A stretch of DNA of 45,459 nt from Klebsiella pneumoniae (GTDB lineage: Bacteria > Pseudomonadota > Gammaproteobacteria > Burkholderiales > UBA3065). Below are positions 24,759 to 37,946 of this stretch, piece after piece. Position 1 is the stretch's first letter. Each line of letters opens with the position of its first letter. The translations under genes and the position numbers were made by a program. The stretch spans positions 1 to 45,459 of the forward strand of contig CAMDGF010000013.1 of the NCBI GenBank assembly GCA_945897555.1. The letters are read 5' to 3'. Below the pieces are notes generated by a model. It searched no databases. It was given only the letters and a program-made list of their open reading frames with translations, and was not told the DNA's origin.

Positions 24759-24787
24759 AAAAAGGGGGCGAATATGCATTCGCCCCC
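24759..24787 (-). terminator. Rho-independent terminator after tRNA-Asp
   Basis: On the minus strand GGGGGCGAA (24787-24779), loop TGCATA, TTCGCCCCC (24772-24764) and TTTTT form a textbook terminator 11 bp after the tRNA-Asp CCA. It ends the hupB-tRNA-Val-tRNA-Asp transcript before ppiD. Confidence 0.93.
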
Positions 24788-24798
24788 GTCTTCAGAGT

Positions 24799-24875
24799 TG
24801 GCGGAGTGGACGGGACTCGAACCCGCGACCCCCGGCGTGACAGGCCGGTATTCTAACCAACTGAACTACCACTCC
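24799..24875 (-). tRNA. tRNA-Asp (anticodon GTC)
   Basis: The gene is 77 nt with encoded CCA. The acceptor arms GGAGTGG/CCACTCC, the anticodon loop CTGTCAC on a CCGGC/GCCGG stem, and the T-arm GCGGGTTCGAGTCCCGT are all intact. It lies 37 bp downstream of tRNA-Val. Confidence 0.97.
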
Positions 24876-24912
24876 CTAAAGCTGGATTCCGGGCCTCAAG
24901 GAGACTTGAAGC

Positions 24913-24988
24913 TGGTGGGTGCTAACGGGATCGAACCGCTGACATTCGCCTTGTAAGGGCGACGCTCTACCAGCTGAGCTAAGCACCC
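24913..24988 (-). tRNA. tRNA-Val (anticodon TAC)
   Basis: The gene is 76 nt with encoded CCA. The acceptor arms are GGGTGCT/AGCACCC, the anticodon loop is CTTACAA on a TCGCC/GGCGA stem, and the T-arm is CAGCGGTTCGATCCCGTT. Its 5' end is only 10 bp after the hupB stop codon, so it is almost certainly processed from the hupB transcript. Confidence 0.97.
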
Positions 24989-24998
24989 GGAAAGCCCC

Positions 24999-25271
24999 TT
25001 AGTTTACACCATCCTTAAGGGCCTTGCCCGGGCGGAACTTGGGCACCCGGGAGGCCTTGATCGCGATCTCGGCACCGGTGCGGGGGTTGCGGCCGGTGCG
25101 GGCTGCGCGGGTCGAGGCGTAGAAGGTACCGAAGCCGACCAGGCTCACGGTGTCGTCGCTCTTGAGCGCCTTGGTCACCGAGGCAACCACGGCATCGAGG
25201 GCGCGGCCAGCAGCAGCCTTGGAGATGTCTGCCTCGGCAGCGATGGCATCGATCAGGTCAGATTTGTTCAA
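24999..25271 (-). CDS. hupB: DNA-binding protein HU (beta-type)
   Basis: This 90-residue nucleoid protein bends DNA as a dimer. The sequence ([20 protein letters not shown], then LVGFGTF and the beta-arm [12 protein letters not shown], ending [12 protein letters not shown]) aligns end to end with E. coli HU-beta. The start codon is TTG at 25271, not ATG. It is fixed by the conserved N-terminus, by AAGGGGA 8 bp upstream, and by the absence of a better start. A near-consensus sigma-70 promoter lies upstream in the lon-hupB gap. tRNA-Val follows 10 bp after the stop. Confidence 0.97.
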   Translation of the reverse strand: MNKSDLIDAIAAEADISKAAAGRALDAVVASVTKALKSDDTVSLVGFGTFYASTRAARTGRNPRTGAEIAIKASRVPKFRPGKALKDGVN

Positions 25272-25342
25272 CTGGGTCCCCTTGTGTATCTGGTTTGTTG
25301 GTCACGGGTGCATCCGCTGCGGTGTTGCGAGCGCCCCCTGTC

Positions 25343-25372
25343 TGTATATCAAGTCGCAAAAAGCTGTGTCAA
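25343..25372 (-). promoter_or_regulatory. Sigma-70 promoter of hupB
   Basis: On the minus strand a perfect -35 TTGACA (25372-25367), an 18-bp spacer and the -10 TATACA (25348-25343) with an extended TGA just before it form the best promoter in the window. It sits between the lon stop and the hupB start, giving a leader of about 65 nt. Confidence 0.82.
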
Positions 25373-25411
25373 CCGCGCCAATGCGTGTTGCGACGAACTG
25401 GCGGGCGTTTT

Positions 25412-27826
<2,415 letters not shown>

Positions 27827-27879
27827 GGGATGGTCCTCGGTTGCGGGGCGCGCGCCCTTACAGCGCAGCGTACTGCTTC

Positions 27880-27903
27880 AGGTGGGGGCACTCAAGCGGA
27901 AAC

Positions 27904-27908
<5 letters not shown>
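27880..27908 (-). promoter_or_regulatory. Putative sigma-32 (heat-shock) promoter of lon
   Basis: On the minus strand CTTGAGT (27908-27902), a 14-bp spacer and CCCCACCT (27887-27880) resemble the sigma-32 consensus CTTGAAA-N11-16-CCCCATnT (about 5 of 7 and 6 of 7). The -35 overlaps the clpX stop codon. Transcription would start about 47 bp before lon. E. coli lon also has a heat-shock promoter in this position. Confidence 0.5.
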
Positions 27909-29166
<1,258 letters not shown>

Positions 29167-29263
29167 GGCGTAACCGTACCACCAGTTGGGCCATCCTGAA
29201 CAGGAGAATGCCGGCGGGGCAGGCTGCCGCGCTCCGGACCTGGCCGTATGCCATGGCGAACGC

Positions 29264-29910
<647 letters not shown>

Positions 29911-29914
<4 letters not shown>

Positions 29915-31221
29915 TGGGCGATGTCCATGAGTTCTTCGAAGCTGATCTTGGCGGTCTTGGTCTTGGCCTGGCCGAGCACCCACTCGACCACCTCGTCCTC
30001 GAGCACCACCGCTTGCACTTCTTGCAGGCGGCGCGGGTCGGCGTAGTACCACTGCACCATCTCGGCCGGGTTCTCGTAGTTCATCGCCTGCTGCACCACC
30101 AGGTCACGCACTTTTTGCGGCGACGGCTGCAGCTGGTTGATGCGAGCGATCTCGCCCACCAGCAAGCCGAGCTTGACGCGCGCTTCGGCCTCCTCGACGA
30201 ACAGCTCGGGCGCCATCGGCACGTCCTTGGCATTGGGGATGCCCTTGGATTCGAGGTCGGCGCGGGTGATCTGGATGAGGCGGCGGATCTCGCTGTCGAG
30301 CAGCGACTTGGGCAGATCGATGTCGGGCACGTCGCGCAGCTTCTCCATGACCGCATTCTTGGCCTTGGACTGCAAACGACGAGCCACTTCGCGCTCGACA
30401 TTGGCGCGCAACTCGGTGCGCAGCTCGTCGAGGTCGCCGCTCTCCACGCCCAGCGCCTTGGCAAAATCGGCATCGACCTTGGGCAGCTGCGGGCCCTCGA
30501 CCAGCTTGACGGTGACCTTGAACTGCGCGGTCTTGCCAGCGATGTCAGTGGCGCGATAGTCGGCCGGGAAGGTGAGGTCGAATTCGGCCGCATCCTTGGC
30601 CGACTTGCCAGTGACGGCGGCTTCGAAGTCGGGGAGCATCTGGCCGGCGCCGAGCACGAACGGGAAATCGGTGCCCTGGCCACCCGGCATCGGCGCGCCG
30701 TCGAGCGTCGATTCGAAATCCACGGTCACGCGATCGTCGGCCTTGGCGGCGCGCTTGGCGGCCTTGTAGGTGACGCGCTGCTTGCGCAGGATGTCGAGGG
30801 TGGCGTCGACGTGCTTCTCCGTCACCTCGAGCGCGTGGCGTTCGAATGCCCACTTGGCGATGTCGCCCAGCTGGATCTCGGGATAGACCTCAAAGTGCGC
30901 GTCGAACAGCAGGTTGGTCTGGCCGTCGCCCTCCTTGGGCTCGAACTGCGGCATGCCGGCCACGCGCAGCTGGTGCACGTTGGTGGTCTGGGCGAAGGCG
31001 TCGCGCAGCTGATCGCCGACCACCTCCTGACGGACCTGCTGGCCGAACTTCGCATCGACCAGTTTGACCGGGGCCTTGCCCTTGCGGAAACCCTTGAGGT
31101 CGGCGGTGCGAGCGATCTCGCTCAGGCGGCGTTGCGCCTCGGCTTCGATGCCGGCGAGGGGGATGGCGAGGCTGGCCTTGCGCTTGAGGCCGGCGACGGT
31201 TTCGATGGTGGTGGCTGCCAT
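29911..31221 (-). CDS. tig: Trigger factor (ribosome-associated chaperone)
   Basis: This chaperone meets nascent chains at the ribosomal exit tunnel. The 436-residue product has the ribosome-binding signature GFRKGKAP around residue 45, an FKBP-type isomerase domain (about 155-240, with [10 protein letters not shown] and [13 protein letters not shown]), and a long alpha-helical C-terminal body. The start at 31221 (MAATTIETV) was chosen because upstream residues are unlike the family and precede the predicted promoter's start site. A sigma-70-like promoter lies 50-80 bp upstream. It is coupled to clpP by an ATGA overlap. Confidence 0.97.
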
Positions 31222-31272
31222 ATCTGTGTTCGGATCGGAGGCCGCAAGGGCCTTTATTGGGAAGAACCGCAT

Positions 31273-31301
31273 AGTATAGCCAAGCCTCGGCCTGACCATA
31301 A
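31273..31301 (-). promoter_or_regulatory. Sigma-70-like promoter of tig
   Basis: The minus-strand -10 element TATACT (31278-31273) and a weak -35, TTATGG (31301-31296), are separated by 17 bp. The predicted start site is about 45 bp before the tig ATG, and a run of eight Gs (plus strand) lies just upstream. Confidence 0.5.
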
Positions 31302-31362
31302 GGCCGGATCGGGGGGGGCGGGTTCACCGCGCCTGCCAAGCTGCAACAGCGGATGGCCAAGT

Positions 31363-31449
31363 TGGTGCGACCGAGAGGACTCGAACCTCCACAGGGTTGC
31401 CCCCGACAGGACCTAAACCTGTTGCGTCTACCAATTTCGCCACGGTCGC
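31363..31449 (-). tRNA. tRNA-Leu (anticodon TAG)
   Basis: The gene is 87 nt with encoded CCA. The acceptor arms are GCGACCG/CGGTCGC and the anticodon loop is TTTAGGT on an ACAGG/CCTGT stem. A long variable arm (CGGGGGCAACCCTG region) and the T-arm GAGGTTCGAGTCCTC follow. It lies upstream of tig on the same strand. Confidence 0.97.
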
Positions 31450-31570
31450 GTGGCCCCACGGCGCGGTCAAGCCGGCTGGGGGCGGCAGGTTGCGAAGTGT
31501 AATGCAGGCGTCGCGGATATCATGGCGGTCCGATGACCAGCGGCCTTGCGCCCGACCGCCCCACGCCCGC

Positions 31571-32422
31571 ATGCAGGTCGACCATTACGAGAACTTCCCG
31601 GTGGCGTCCATCGCCTTGCCGCTGCGGTATCGCGAGCCGGTGCGCTGGGTCTACCACTTTGCGCGGACGGCAGATGACTTTGCCGATGAGGGCGACGCAC
31701 CGGCTGCGGAGCGCCTGGCAGCGCTGGGCGAATACCGCGCCCTGTTGGCCGCGGTGGCCCACGGCCAGACGCCCGACCACCCCATCCTCGGGCCGCTGGC
31801 AGGCGTGATCCGACGCCATGACATCCCGCTGGAGTTGTTCACCGATCTGCTCAGCGCCTTCGAGCAGGACGTCACGGTGACGCGCTACGCCACCTACGCC
31901 GAGCTCGCCGATTACTGCCGCCGGTCGGCCAACCCGGTCGGACGCATCCTGCTGCACATCTTCGGCCAGGCGACGCCACGCAACCTCGCCTGGTCTGACG
32001 GCATCTGCACCGCGCTGCAGCTCATCAACTTCTGGCAGGACGTGGCGGTGGACTGGCGCAAGGGCCGCGTCTACATCCCGCAGGAGGACCTGGCCCGCTT
32101 TGCTGTGAGCGAGTCGCAGATCGACGCCGGGCATGCCGATGGCCACTGGCAGGCGCTGATGCAGTTCGAGGTGCAGCGCGCATGGCGCATCCTCCAGGCC
32201 GGCGCCCCGCTCGGGCTGGCGCTGCCCGGACGGCTCGGCCTCGAGATCCGGCTCATCGTGCTCGGTGGCGAAACGGTGCTGCGCAAGATCCACACCGCGC
32301 GCGGCGACGTGCTCGCGCAGCGTCCTGTGGTGGCTTGGCACGACATGCTGCGGGTGCTGCCGCGCGCCCTGCTACCGCGCCTGGCTGGCCGCGTGGTGCG
32401 CGAGCTCGAGGCGCAGCGGTGA
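31571..32422 (+). CDS. hpnC: Squalene synthase-like HpnC (hydroxysqualene synthase)
   Basis: In the bacterial HpnCDE route this enzyme converts presqualene diphosphate to hydroxysqualene. The 283-residue product has a trans-isoprenyl synthase fold: the opening DHYENFPVASIALPLRYREP, the first aspartate motif ADDFADEGD (34-42), and the second in QLINFWQDVAVDWRKGRVYIP (150-170). I chose the ATG at 31571 because HpnC proteins begin right before the HYENFPVAS motif; the open frame extends upstream into the tRNA-Leu region without family similarity. It is the first gene of hpnC-hpnD-hpnE. Confidence 0.93.
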   Translation: MQVDHYENFPVASIALPLRYREPVRWVYHFARTADDFADEGDAPAAERLAALGEYRALLAAVAHGQTPDHPILGPLAGVIRRHDIPLELFTDLLSAFEQDVTVTRYATYAELADYCRRSANPVGRILLHIFGQATPRNLAWSDGICTALQLINFWQDVAVDWRKGRVYIPQEDLARFAVSESQIDAGHADGHWQALMQFEVQRAWRILQAGAPLGLALPGRLGLEIRLIVLGGETVLRKIHTARGDVLAQRPVVAWHDMLRVLPRALLPRLAGRVVRELEAQR

Positions 32423-32480
32423 AACGCGGCGCGGGTCGGCCAGTGATACCTCGCCAGCGGGCTCTGCAAAGGGCAGCAAC

Positions 32481-33320
32481 ATGACCCCCGACGACTACTG
32501 CGCCGACGTCTGCCGGCGCGCCGGCTCCAGCTTCACGCTGAGCTTCCGCCTGCTGCCGGCGCCAAGACGCCGCGCCATGACGGCGCTCTATGCCTTCTGC
32601 CGGGCGGTGGACGATGTGGTGGACGACATCCGCGACCCGGTGCCGGCCTACACCGTGCTGGCCTGGTGGCGCGATGAGATCGGCCGGCTGTACGCTGGCA
32701 CACCTCGCCACCCGGTCACGCAAGCCCTGCTGCCGGCGGTGGACGCGTTCGCCCTGCCGCAGGCCCACTTCGAGACCATCCTCGACGGCATGGCGATGGA
32801 CCTGCAGCACGCTGGCTTTGCCGACTTCGAGTCGCTGCGGGTGTACTGCTACCGCGTGGCGGGGGTGGTGGGCCTGCTGTCGGCGCGCATCTTTGGCTAC
32901 ACCGACGCGGGCACCGAGGTCTACGCCGAGAGGCTCGGCCTCGCCCTGCAACTCACCAACATCATCCGCGATGTGGGGGAGGACGCCATGCGAGGCCGCA
33001 TCTACCTGCCCGCCGATGAGATGCGTGCCCACGGCGTGTTGCCCGATGACGTGCTGATGCGGCGCGAGACGCCAGCCTTTTTGGCTCTCATGGGTGAGCA
33101 GGTGGCACGGGCCCGAGCCAGCTTTGCGGAGGCACTGGCCGCCCTGCCGGCGCGCGACCGCCGCGCACAGCGGCCGGGGCTGATGATGGCTGCCGCCTAC
33201 CGCGCCCTGCTCGAGGAGATCGCCGCCGGCGGCTGCCACGTGCTGCGGGAGAAGACCAGCCTGCCGCCGCTGCGCAAGGCGCTGATCGGCTTGCGGGTGG
33301 CGATCACCGGGCGGGTGTAG
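32481..33320 (+). CDS. hpnD: Presqualene diphosphate synthase HpnD
   Basis: This enzyme condenses two farnesyl diphosphates to presqualene diphosphate. The 279-residue product has AFCRAVDDVVDDI (38-50) and LTNIIRDVGEDAMRGRIYLP (158-177), the two magnesium-binding aspartate motifs, and the conserved GSSFTLSFRLLP start region. It lies 58 bp after hpnC; the ATG at 32481 fits the family N-terminus. The TAG stop is followed by a 95-bp stretch before the best hpnE start. Confidence 0.94.
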   Translation: MTPDDYCADVCRRAGSSFTLSFRLLPAPRRRAMTALYAFCRAVDDVVDDIRDPVPAYTVLAWWRDEIGRLYAGTPRHPVTQALLPAVDAFALPQAHFETILDGMAMDLQHAGFADFESLRVYCYRVAGVVGLLSARIFGYTDAGTEVYAERLGLALQLTNIIRDVGEDAMRGRIYLPADEMRAHGVLPDDVLMRRETPAFLALMGEQVARARASFAEALAALPARDRRAQRPGLMMAAAYRALLEEIAAGGCHVLREKTSLPPLRKALIGLRVAITGRV

Positions 33321-33367
33321 TGGTGGGCCCAGCCGCCGGGACCGGTGCACACGCCCCGCTGCGCGAA

Positions 33368-33423
33368 GGCGACATGGACGCCGCGACCGGCCCCAGGGAC
33401 CGGCCTGCCACGTCCATGTCGCC
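33368..33423 (+). repeat. Inverted repeat enclosing both candidate hpnE start codons
   Basis: Perfect 13-base arms GGCGACATGGACG (33368-33380) and CGTCCATGTCGCC (33411-33423) flank a 30-base GC-rich loop that itself holds two direct copies of GACCGGCC (33385-33392 and 33398-33405). Beyond a 3-base bulge the arms continue (GCTGCGC / GCGCAG). Each arm contains one in-frame hpnE ATG (33374 and 33416). Confidence 0.75.
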
Positions 33424-35014
33424 GCGCAGTGGCGGGCAGCGCGCAGTGGCCATCATCGGCGCCGGCTGGGCCGGCTTGGCCTGTGGGGTGGCGCTGGTGC
33501 AGGCTGGCTGCAAAGTGACGGTCTTTGAGGCAGCCAAGGTGCCCGGCGGCCGCGCGCGCAGTGTCGCGGGCGGCGATGCGCTCGGCACCCTCGACAATGG
33601 CCAGCACGTGCTCATCGGCCCCTACCGCGAGACTTTCGCGCTGATGGCCCGCATCGGCGTGGACCGCCGGCGGGTGCTGCGCCGGCTGCCGCTCGCCGTG
33701 CACGGCACCGATGGCTTGCGCCTGCACGTCCCGGCGTGGCCGCTCGGGCTCGGCGGGCTGGTGGGCGTGCTGGGTGCGCGAGGGCTGGGGCTGGGCGGGC
33801 GCCGCGCGCTGCTGCGCGTGGCGCGCGGCGTGCCAGCACTGGTGTCTGCGCCGCAAGGGGCGGCGCCCGACTGCAGCGTAGCGGATTGGCTGCACGCACT
33901 GCAGCAGCCGCCCGAACTGGTGCGCCGGCTGTGGGCGCCGCTGTGCGTGGCGGCGCTGAACACGCCGGCGGAGCGCGCATCGGCACAGGTGTTTGCGCGG
34001 GTGCTGCACGACGGGCTGCTGGCAGCGGGCGCGGCCGCCAGCATCGAGGTGCCGTCGCGGCCGCTGGGCGAGTTGCTGCCGGAGCCGGCGGTGGCGTGGC
34101 TGCACGGGCAAGGCGCCGAGGTGCGGCTGGGGTGCCGGGTCACCGGGCTGACTCGGTCGGTCGAGACCGACGTGGCGACCGATACAGGCACGCCAGACGG
34201 CGCCAGCACCGCGCTTGGTACGGGCGCGGCGGACGGCGCCCTGGGCGTGGTCGCCGTGGCCGTGCCAAGAGATGATGAATCCGCTGAAACGACGCACGCC
34301 AAATGGACGCTCCACACCACCGGCGGCAAGGCTGGCCCCTTCGACGCGGTGGTGGTGGCGGTTGCACCACACCAGGCCGCCGGCCTCCTCGCCGGCCATG
34401 CAAACGATGCCACCCTGCGCCTGCTTGGCGATCTCGAGTACGAGGCGATCGCAACGGTCCATCTGCGATTCGCAACGCCGCTGCCAAGCAACGCAGGGAT
34501 GCTCACGCTGCTTCAGCCCGACACGCCGCAGAGCTCCGGCGAGCCACCGACTGCGAACACGCCTCACGGCGCCCCCGGCGAGTGGCTGGTCGACCATGGC
34601 GATGGGCGGGCGAGTGTGGTCATCAGCGCGTGGCGGCGCACCACCCTCCCACACACCCCCGCGCGCAGCGACGGGGCCTCCGGCGACAGCCTTTGCAGCG
34701 ACCCGGCTGATGCCGAACAAGCCACCGCAGACCCGCTCGCAGCCGAGGTCGAGGCGCAACTGCGCCGGCTGATCCCCGGTCTGCCCGCAGTGACCGCCAG
34801 CAAGACCCTCATCGAGAAACGCGCCACCTTTGCCTGCACACCCGGCCTGCAGCGCCCGGGCCACGACACCGGCGCGCCCGGTCTGTGGCTGGCCGGCGAC
34901 TACACCGCGGGCCCCTACCCCGCCACCCTCGAAGGCGCAGTGCGCAGCGGGATAGAATGCGCGCGCCAACTGGTCGTCACACTGCCCACGTACCCTTTGC
35001 AAAACCAGCCATGA
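33416..35014 (+). CDS. hpnE: Hydroxysqualene dehydroxylase HpnE (FAD amine-oxidase-like)
   Basis: This flavoenzyme reduces hydroxysqualene to squalene, completing the HpnCDE pathway that feeds hopanoid (or other triterpene) synthesis. The 532-residue product has the FAD-binding VAIIGAGWAGLACGVAL (11-27), GGRARS, and a C-terminal FAD motif GLWLAGDYTAGPYPATLEGA. It is about 100 residues longer than usual. The excess lies in three Thr/Asp/Ala/Pro-rich, low-complexity inserts near residues 247-300, 367-388 and 411-440. Start is uncertain: 33416 fits the family, 33374 (ATG) adds 14 residues, and GTG at 33320 would abut hpnD. The stop overlaps the SDR start by 4 bp. Confidence 0.88.
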   Translation: MSPRSGGQRAVAIIGAGWAGLACGVALVQAGCKVTVFEAAKVPGGRARSVAGGDALGTLDNGQHVLIGPYRETFALMARIGVDRRRVLRRLPLAVHGTDGLRLHVPAWPLGLGGLVGVLGARGLGLGGRRALLRVARGVPALVSAPQGAAPDCSVADWLHALQQPPELVRRLWAPLCVAALNTPAERASAQVFARVLHDGLLAAGAAASIEVPSRPLGELLPEPAVAWLHGQGAEVRLGCRVTGLTRSVETDVATDTGTPDGASTALGTGAADGALGVVAVAVPRDDESAETTHAKWTLHTTGGKAGPFDAVVVAVAPHQAAGLLAGHANDATLRLLGDLEYEAIATVHLRFATPLPSNAGMLTLLQPDTPQSSGEPPTANTPHGAPGEWLVDHGDGRASVVISAWRRTTLPHTPARSDGASGDSLCSDPADAEQATADPLAAEVEAQLRRLIPGLPAVTASKTLIEKRATFACTPGLQRPGHDTGAPGLWLAGDYTAGPYPATLEGAVRSGIECARQLVVTLPTYPLQNQP

Positions 35015-35763
35015 CCACCTCCCAGCGCCCCAACCTCAGCGACCGCGTCGTGCTCGTCACCGGAGCCGGATCGGGCTTCGGCCGAGCCTGCGCGCTCGAT
35101 CTTGCCGCAGCCGGCGCCACCACCGTGCTGCTCGGCCGCAAGACGCACGCGCTCGAGGAGACCTACGACGCCATCGTCGCCGCCGGCGCGCCGCAGCCTT
35201 CGATCATCCCCTTCGATCTGGCGCGCGCCGACGAGACCGGCTTCGAGCGCATCGCCGAAGGCATCCGCGAGCAGCTCGGCCGGCTCGATGGCATGGTCCA
35301 TGCGGCAGCGCAGTTCCGCACGCTCATGCCCATGGCGCAGCAGGACCTCGACACCTGGCACACGTTGCTGCGCGTCGACCTCATGGCGCCGGCGCTGCTC
35401 ACGCGTGCCTGCGACGCGTTGTTGCAGGCCTCGCCCTCGGCCACGGTGGTGTTTGTGAGCGATACCCACGGCGCCCGCCCGACCGCCTTCTGGGGTGCCT
35501 ACGGTGTGGCCAAGGCCGGCCTCATCGCGCTGGCCGAGAGCTGGGACGACGAGTGGGCGCACCGCGGCACGCACCGCGCACACGCAGTGGTGCCCGGCCC
35601 GATGCGCACGCCCATCCGCCTCAAGAGCCACTCTGCCGGCGACCTGCTCGGCGCTGGCCAGGCGCTGCCTGAGCCGGAGGCGCTGGCGCCGGGCGTCAGC
35701 GCCCTGTTCGGCCGCAACGACGGCATGCGTCCGCCGGTGTTGGTCGAGCTGCAGCCGGCTTGA
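35011..35763 (+). CDS. SDR family oxidoreductase (YciK-like)
   Basis: This is a 250-residue classical short-chain dehydrogenase. It has the cofactor motif VTGAGSGFGRACALDLA (16-32), an HAAAQF substitute for the usual NNAG, a serine region VFVSDTHGARPT, and the catalytic YGVAKAG (Y-X3-K). Overall resemblance is to E. coli YciK, whose substrate is unsettled. It is coupled to hpnE by ATGA overlap, which could mean co-expression with squalene synthesis or just compact packing. Immediate downstream sequence (35764-35949) shows no gene. Confidence 0.85.
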   Translation: MTTSQRPNLSDRVVLVTGAGSGFGRACALDLAAAGATTVLLGRKTHALEETYDAIVAAGAPQPSIIPFDLARADETGFERIAEGIREQLGRLDGMVHAAAQFRTLMPMAQQDLDTWHTLLRVDLMAPALLTRACDALLQASPSATVVFVSDTHGARPTAFWGAYGVAKAGLIALAESWDDEWAHRGTHRAHAVVPGPMRTPIRLKSHSAGDLLGAGQALPEPEALAPGVSALFGRNDGMRPPVLVELQPA

Positions 35764-35814
35764 GCGCCGCGCGAGCCAGGCCGCACAAGCTTCGTCGCAC
35801 CGCCCGGACCCTGA

Positions 35815-36900
<1,086 letters not shown>

Positions 36901-36958
36901 GCCCTCGGCCAGCCCCCGACGCACCGGCACGCGAGCACATTGGCAGCGCAACGCGACC

Positions 36959-37615
36959 ATGGCCAAGCCACCCGCCGACAACGTCTTTGCGCAGGCCCTG
37001 TTGGGGGTCAAGCGCAGCATCGAAAACCAGGCCCGCGAGCGTGAGGAGGCGGCCAAGCGCGCCGCCGCCGCTGCGCGTGCCCGCGACGCCGGCCGCGACC
37101 TGTTCCGCAAGGCGGTGGCCGATGTCACGCCGCTGCCGCCGAGCGACCGCGCAGAGCCACCACGCCCCATGGTGCCGGCCTGGCCGGCGCAGACCGTGGC
37201 CGACGAGCAGCAGGTGCTGGCCGAGAGCCTGTCCGACTACGAACCGGAGGACCTCGAGACCGGCGAGGAGCTGCTGTTCTCGCGGCCCGGCGTGACCGCC
37301 GCTGCGCTGCGCAAGCTCAAGCGCGGGCACTGGGTGATCCAGGCGCAGCTCGACCTGCACGGCCTGACACGCGAGATGGCGCGGCTCGAGTTGGCGGGCT
37401 TCCTGACACGCTGCCGGCAGGCCGGCTTCCGCTGCGTGCGCATCATCCACGGCAAGGGCTTGCGCTCGCCCAACAAGGAGCCGGTGCTCAAGGGCAAGGT
37501 GCGCAGCTGGCTGATGCAGCGCGACGAGGTGCTGGCGTTCTGCCAGGCGCCGAATGTGGAAGGTGGCGGCGGCGCGGCGCTGGTGCTGCTCAAGTCGGCG
37601 GCGGATGTCGCCTGA
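36959..37615 (+). CDS. Smr-domain protein (Smr/MutS2 C-terminal type)
   Basis: This 218-residue protein has an Ala/Arg/Glu-rich helical N-terminus (about residues 15-50) and a C-terminal Smr domain. The domain shows LDLHGLTREMA (131-141), the HGKG motif at 164-167, LKGKVRSWL and a GGGGAALVLLK end. Stand-alone Smr proteins are nucleases or RNA-associated factors; the exact role of this one is not known. It lies downstream of trxB on the same strand and is convergent with thiS, with 22 bp between. Confidence 0.9.
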   Translation: MAKPPADNVFAQALLGVKRSIENQAREREEAAKRAAAAARARDAGRDLFRKAVADVTPLPPSDRAEPPRPMVPAWPAQTVADEQQVLAESLSDYEPEDLETGEELLFSRPGVTAAALRKLKRGHWVIQAQLDLHGLTREMARLELAGFLTRCRQAGFRCVRIIHGKGLRSPNKEPVLKGKVRSWLMQRDEVLAFCQAPNVEGGGGAALVLLKSAADVA

Positions 37616-37637
37616 CCGCGCTGCGGCCGCTCGCCGA

Positions 37638-37841
37638 CTAACCGCCCCCCACTGCGCCAACGATCTCCAGCCGGTCACCGTCCTCCAGGCGCGACTCGCC
37701 CCAGCGGCTGCGTGGCACGATGGCGCCGTTGCGCTCCACGGCGATGCGCTTGCCGGCGAGCGCGAGCGCCTCCACCAGCGTGGCCACGGTGGCGCCGGCC
37801 GCGCACTCGCGCGACGCGCCGTTGACAGAGATGTGGATCAT
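37638..37841 (-). CDS. thiS: Sulfur carrier protein ThiS
   Basis: This is a 67-residue ubiquitin-like carrier that delivers sulfur, as a C-terminal thiocarboxylate, to thiazole synthase ThiG. It begins MIHISVNGASREC, contains GKRIAVERNGAIVPRSRW, and ends in the required Gly-Gly (VGAVGGG). The ATG at 37841 is chosen because any longer start would run through the opposite-strand tRNA-Gly. Unusually, no thiG follows; the next gene downstream is the convergent Smr gene. Its promoter region is shared back-to-back with tRNA-Gly. Confidence 0.92.
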   Translation of the reverse strand: MIHISVNGASRECAAGATVATLVEALALAGKRIAVERNGAIVPRSRWGESRLEDGDRLEIVGAVGGG

Positions 37842-37865
37842 GAGACGGTTTAGAATGCGCCCTGC

Positions 37866-37939
37866 GCGGGTGTAGTTCAATGGTAGAACTTCTGCTTCCC
37901 AAGCAGATAGCGTGGGTTCGATTCCCATCACCCGCTCCA
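37866..37939 (+). tRNA. tRNA-Gly (anticodon CCC)
   Basis: The gene is 74 nt with encoded CCA. The acceptor arms are GCGGGTG/CACCCGC, the D-arm AGTTCAATGGTAGAACT, the anticodon loop TTCCCAA on a TCTGC/GCAGA stem, and the T-arm GTGGGTTCGATTCCCAT. A plausible -10, TAGAAT, lies at 37851-37856; a TTGACA at 37822 is 23 bp from it, longer than the usual spacing. The AsmA-family gene starts 8 bases after the CCA. Confidence 0.97.
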
Positions 37940-37946
37940 GAACACA

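Noticed and set aside
22655-24856. 733-codon open frame opposite ppiD, running into tRNA-Asp
   Set aside because: It crosses a clear terminator and a tRNA; ppiD on the other strand is well supported.
31397-31570. Earlier hpnC start overlapping tRNA-Leu
   Set aside because: HpnC proteins begin just before the HYENFPVAS motif; the upstream codons are the antisense of the tRNA.
37842-37931. Longer thiS start giving a 97-residue protein
   Set aside because: The extra codons are the complement of tRNA-Gly; ThiS proteins are normally about 65-67 residues.
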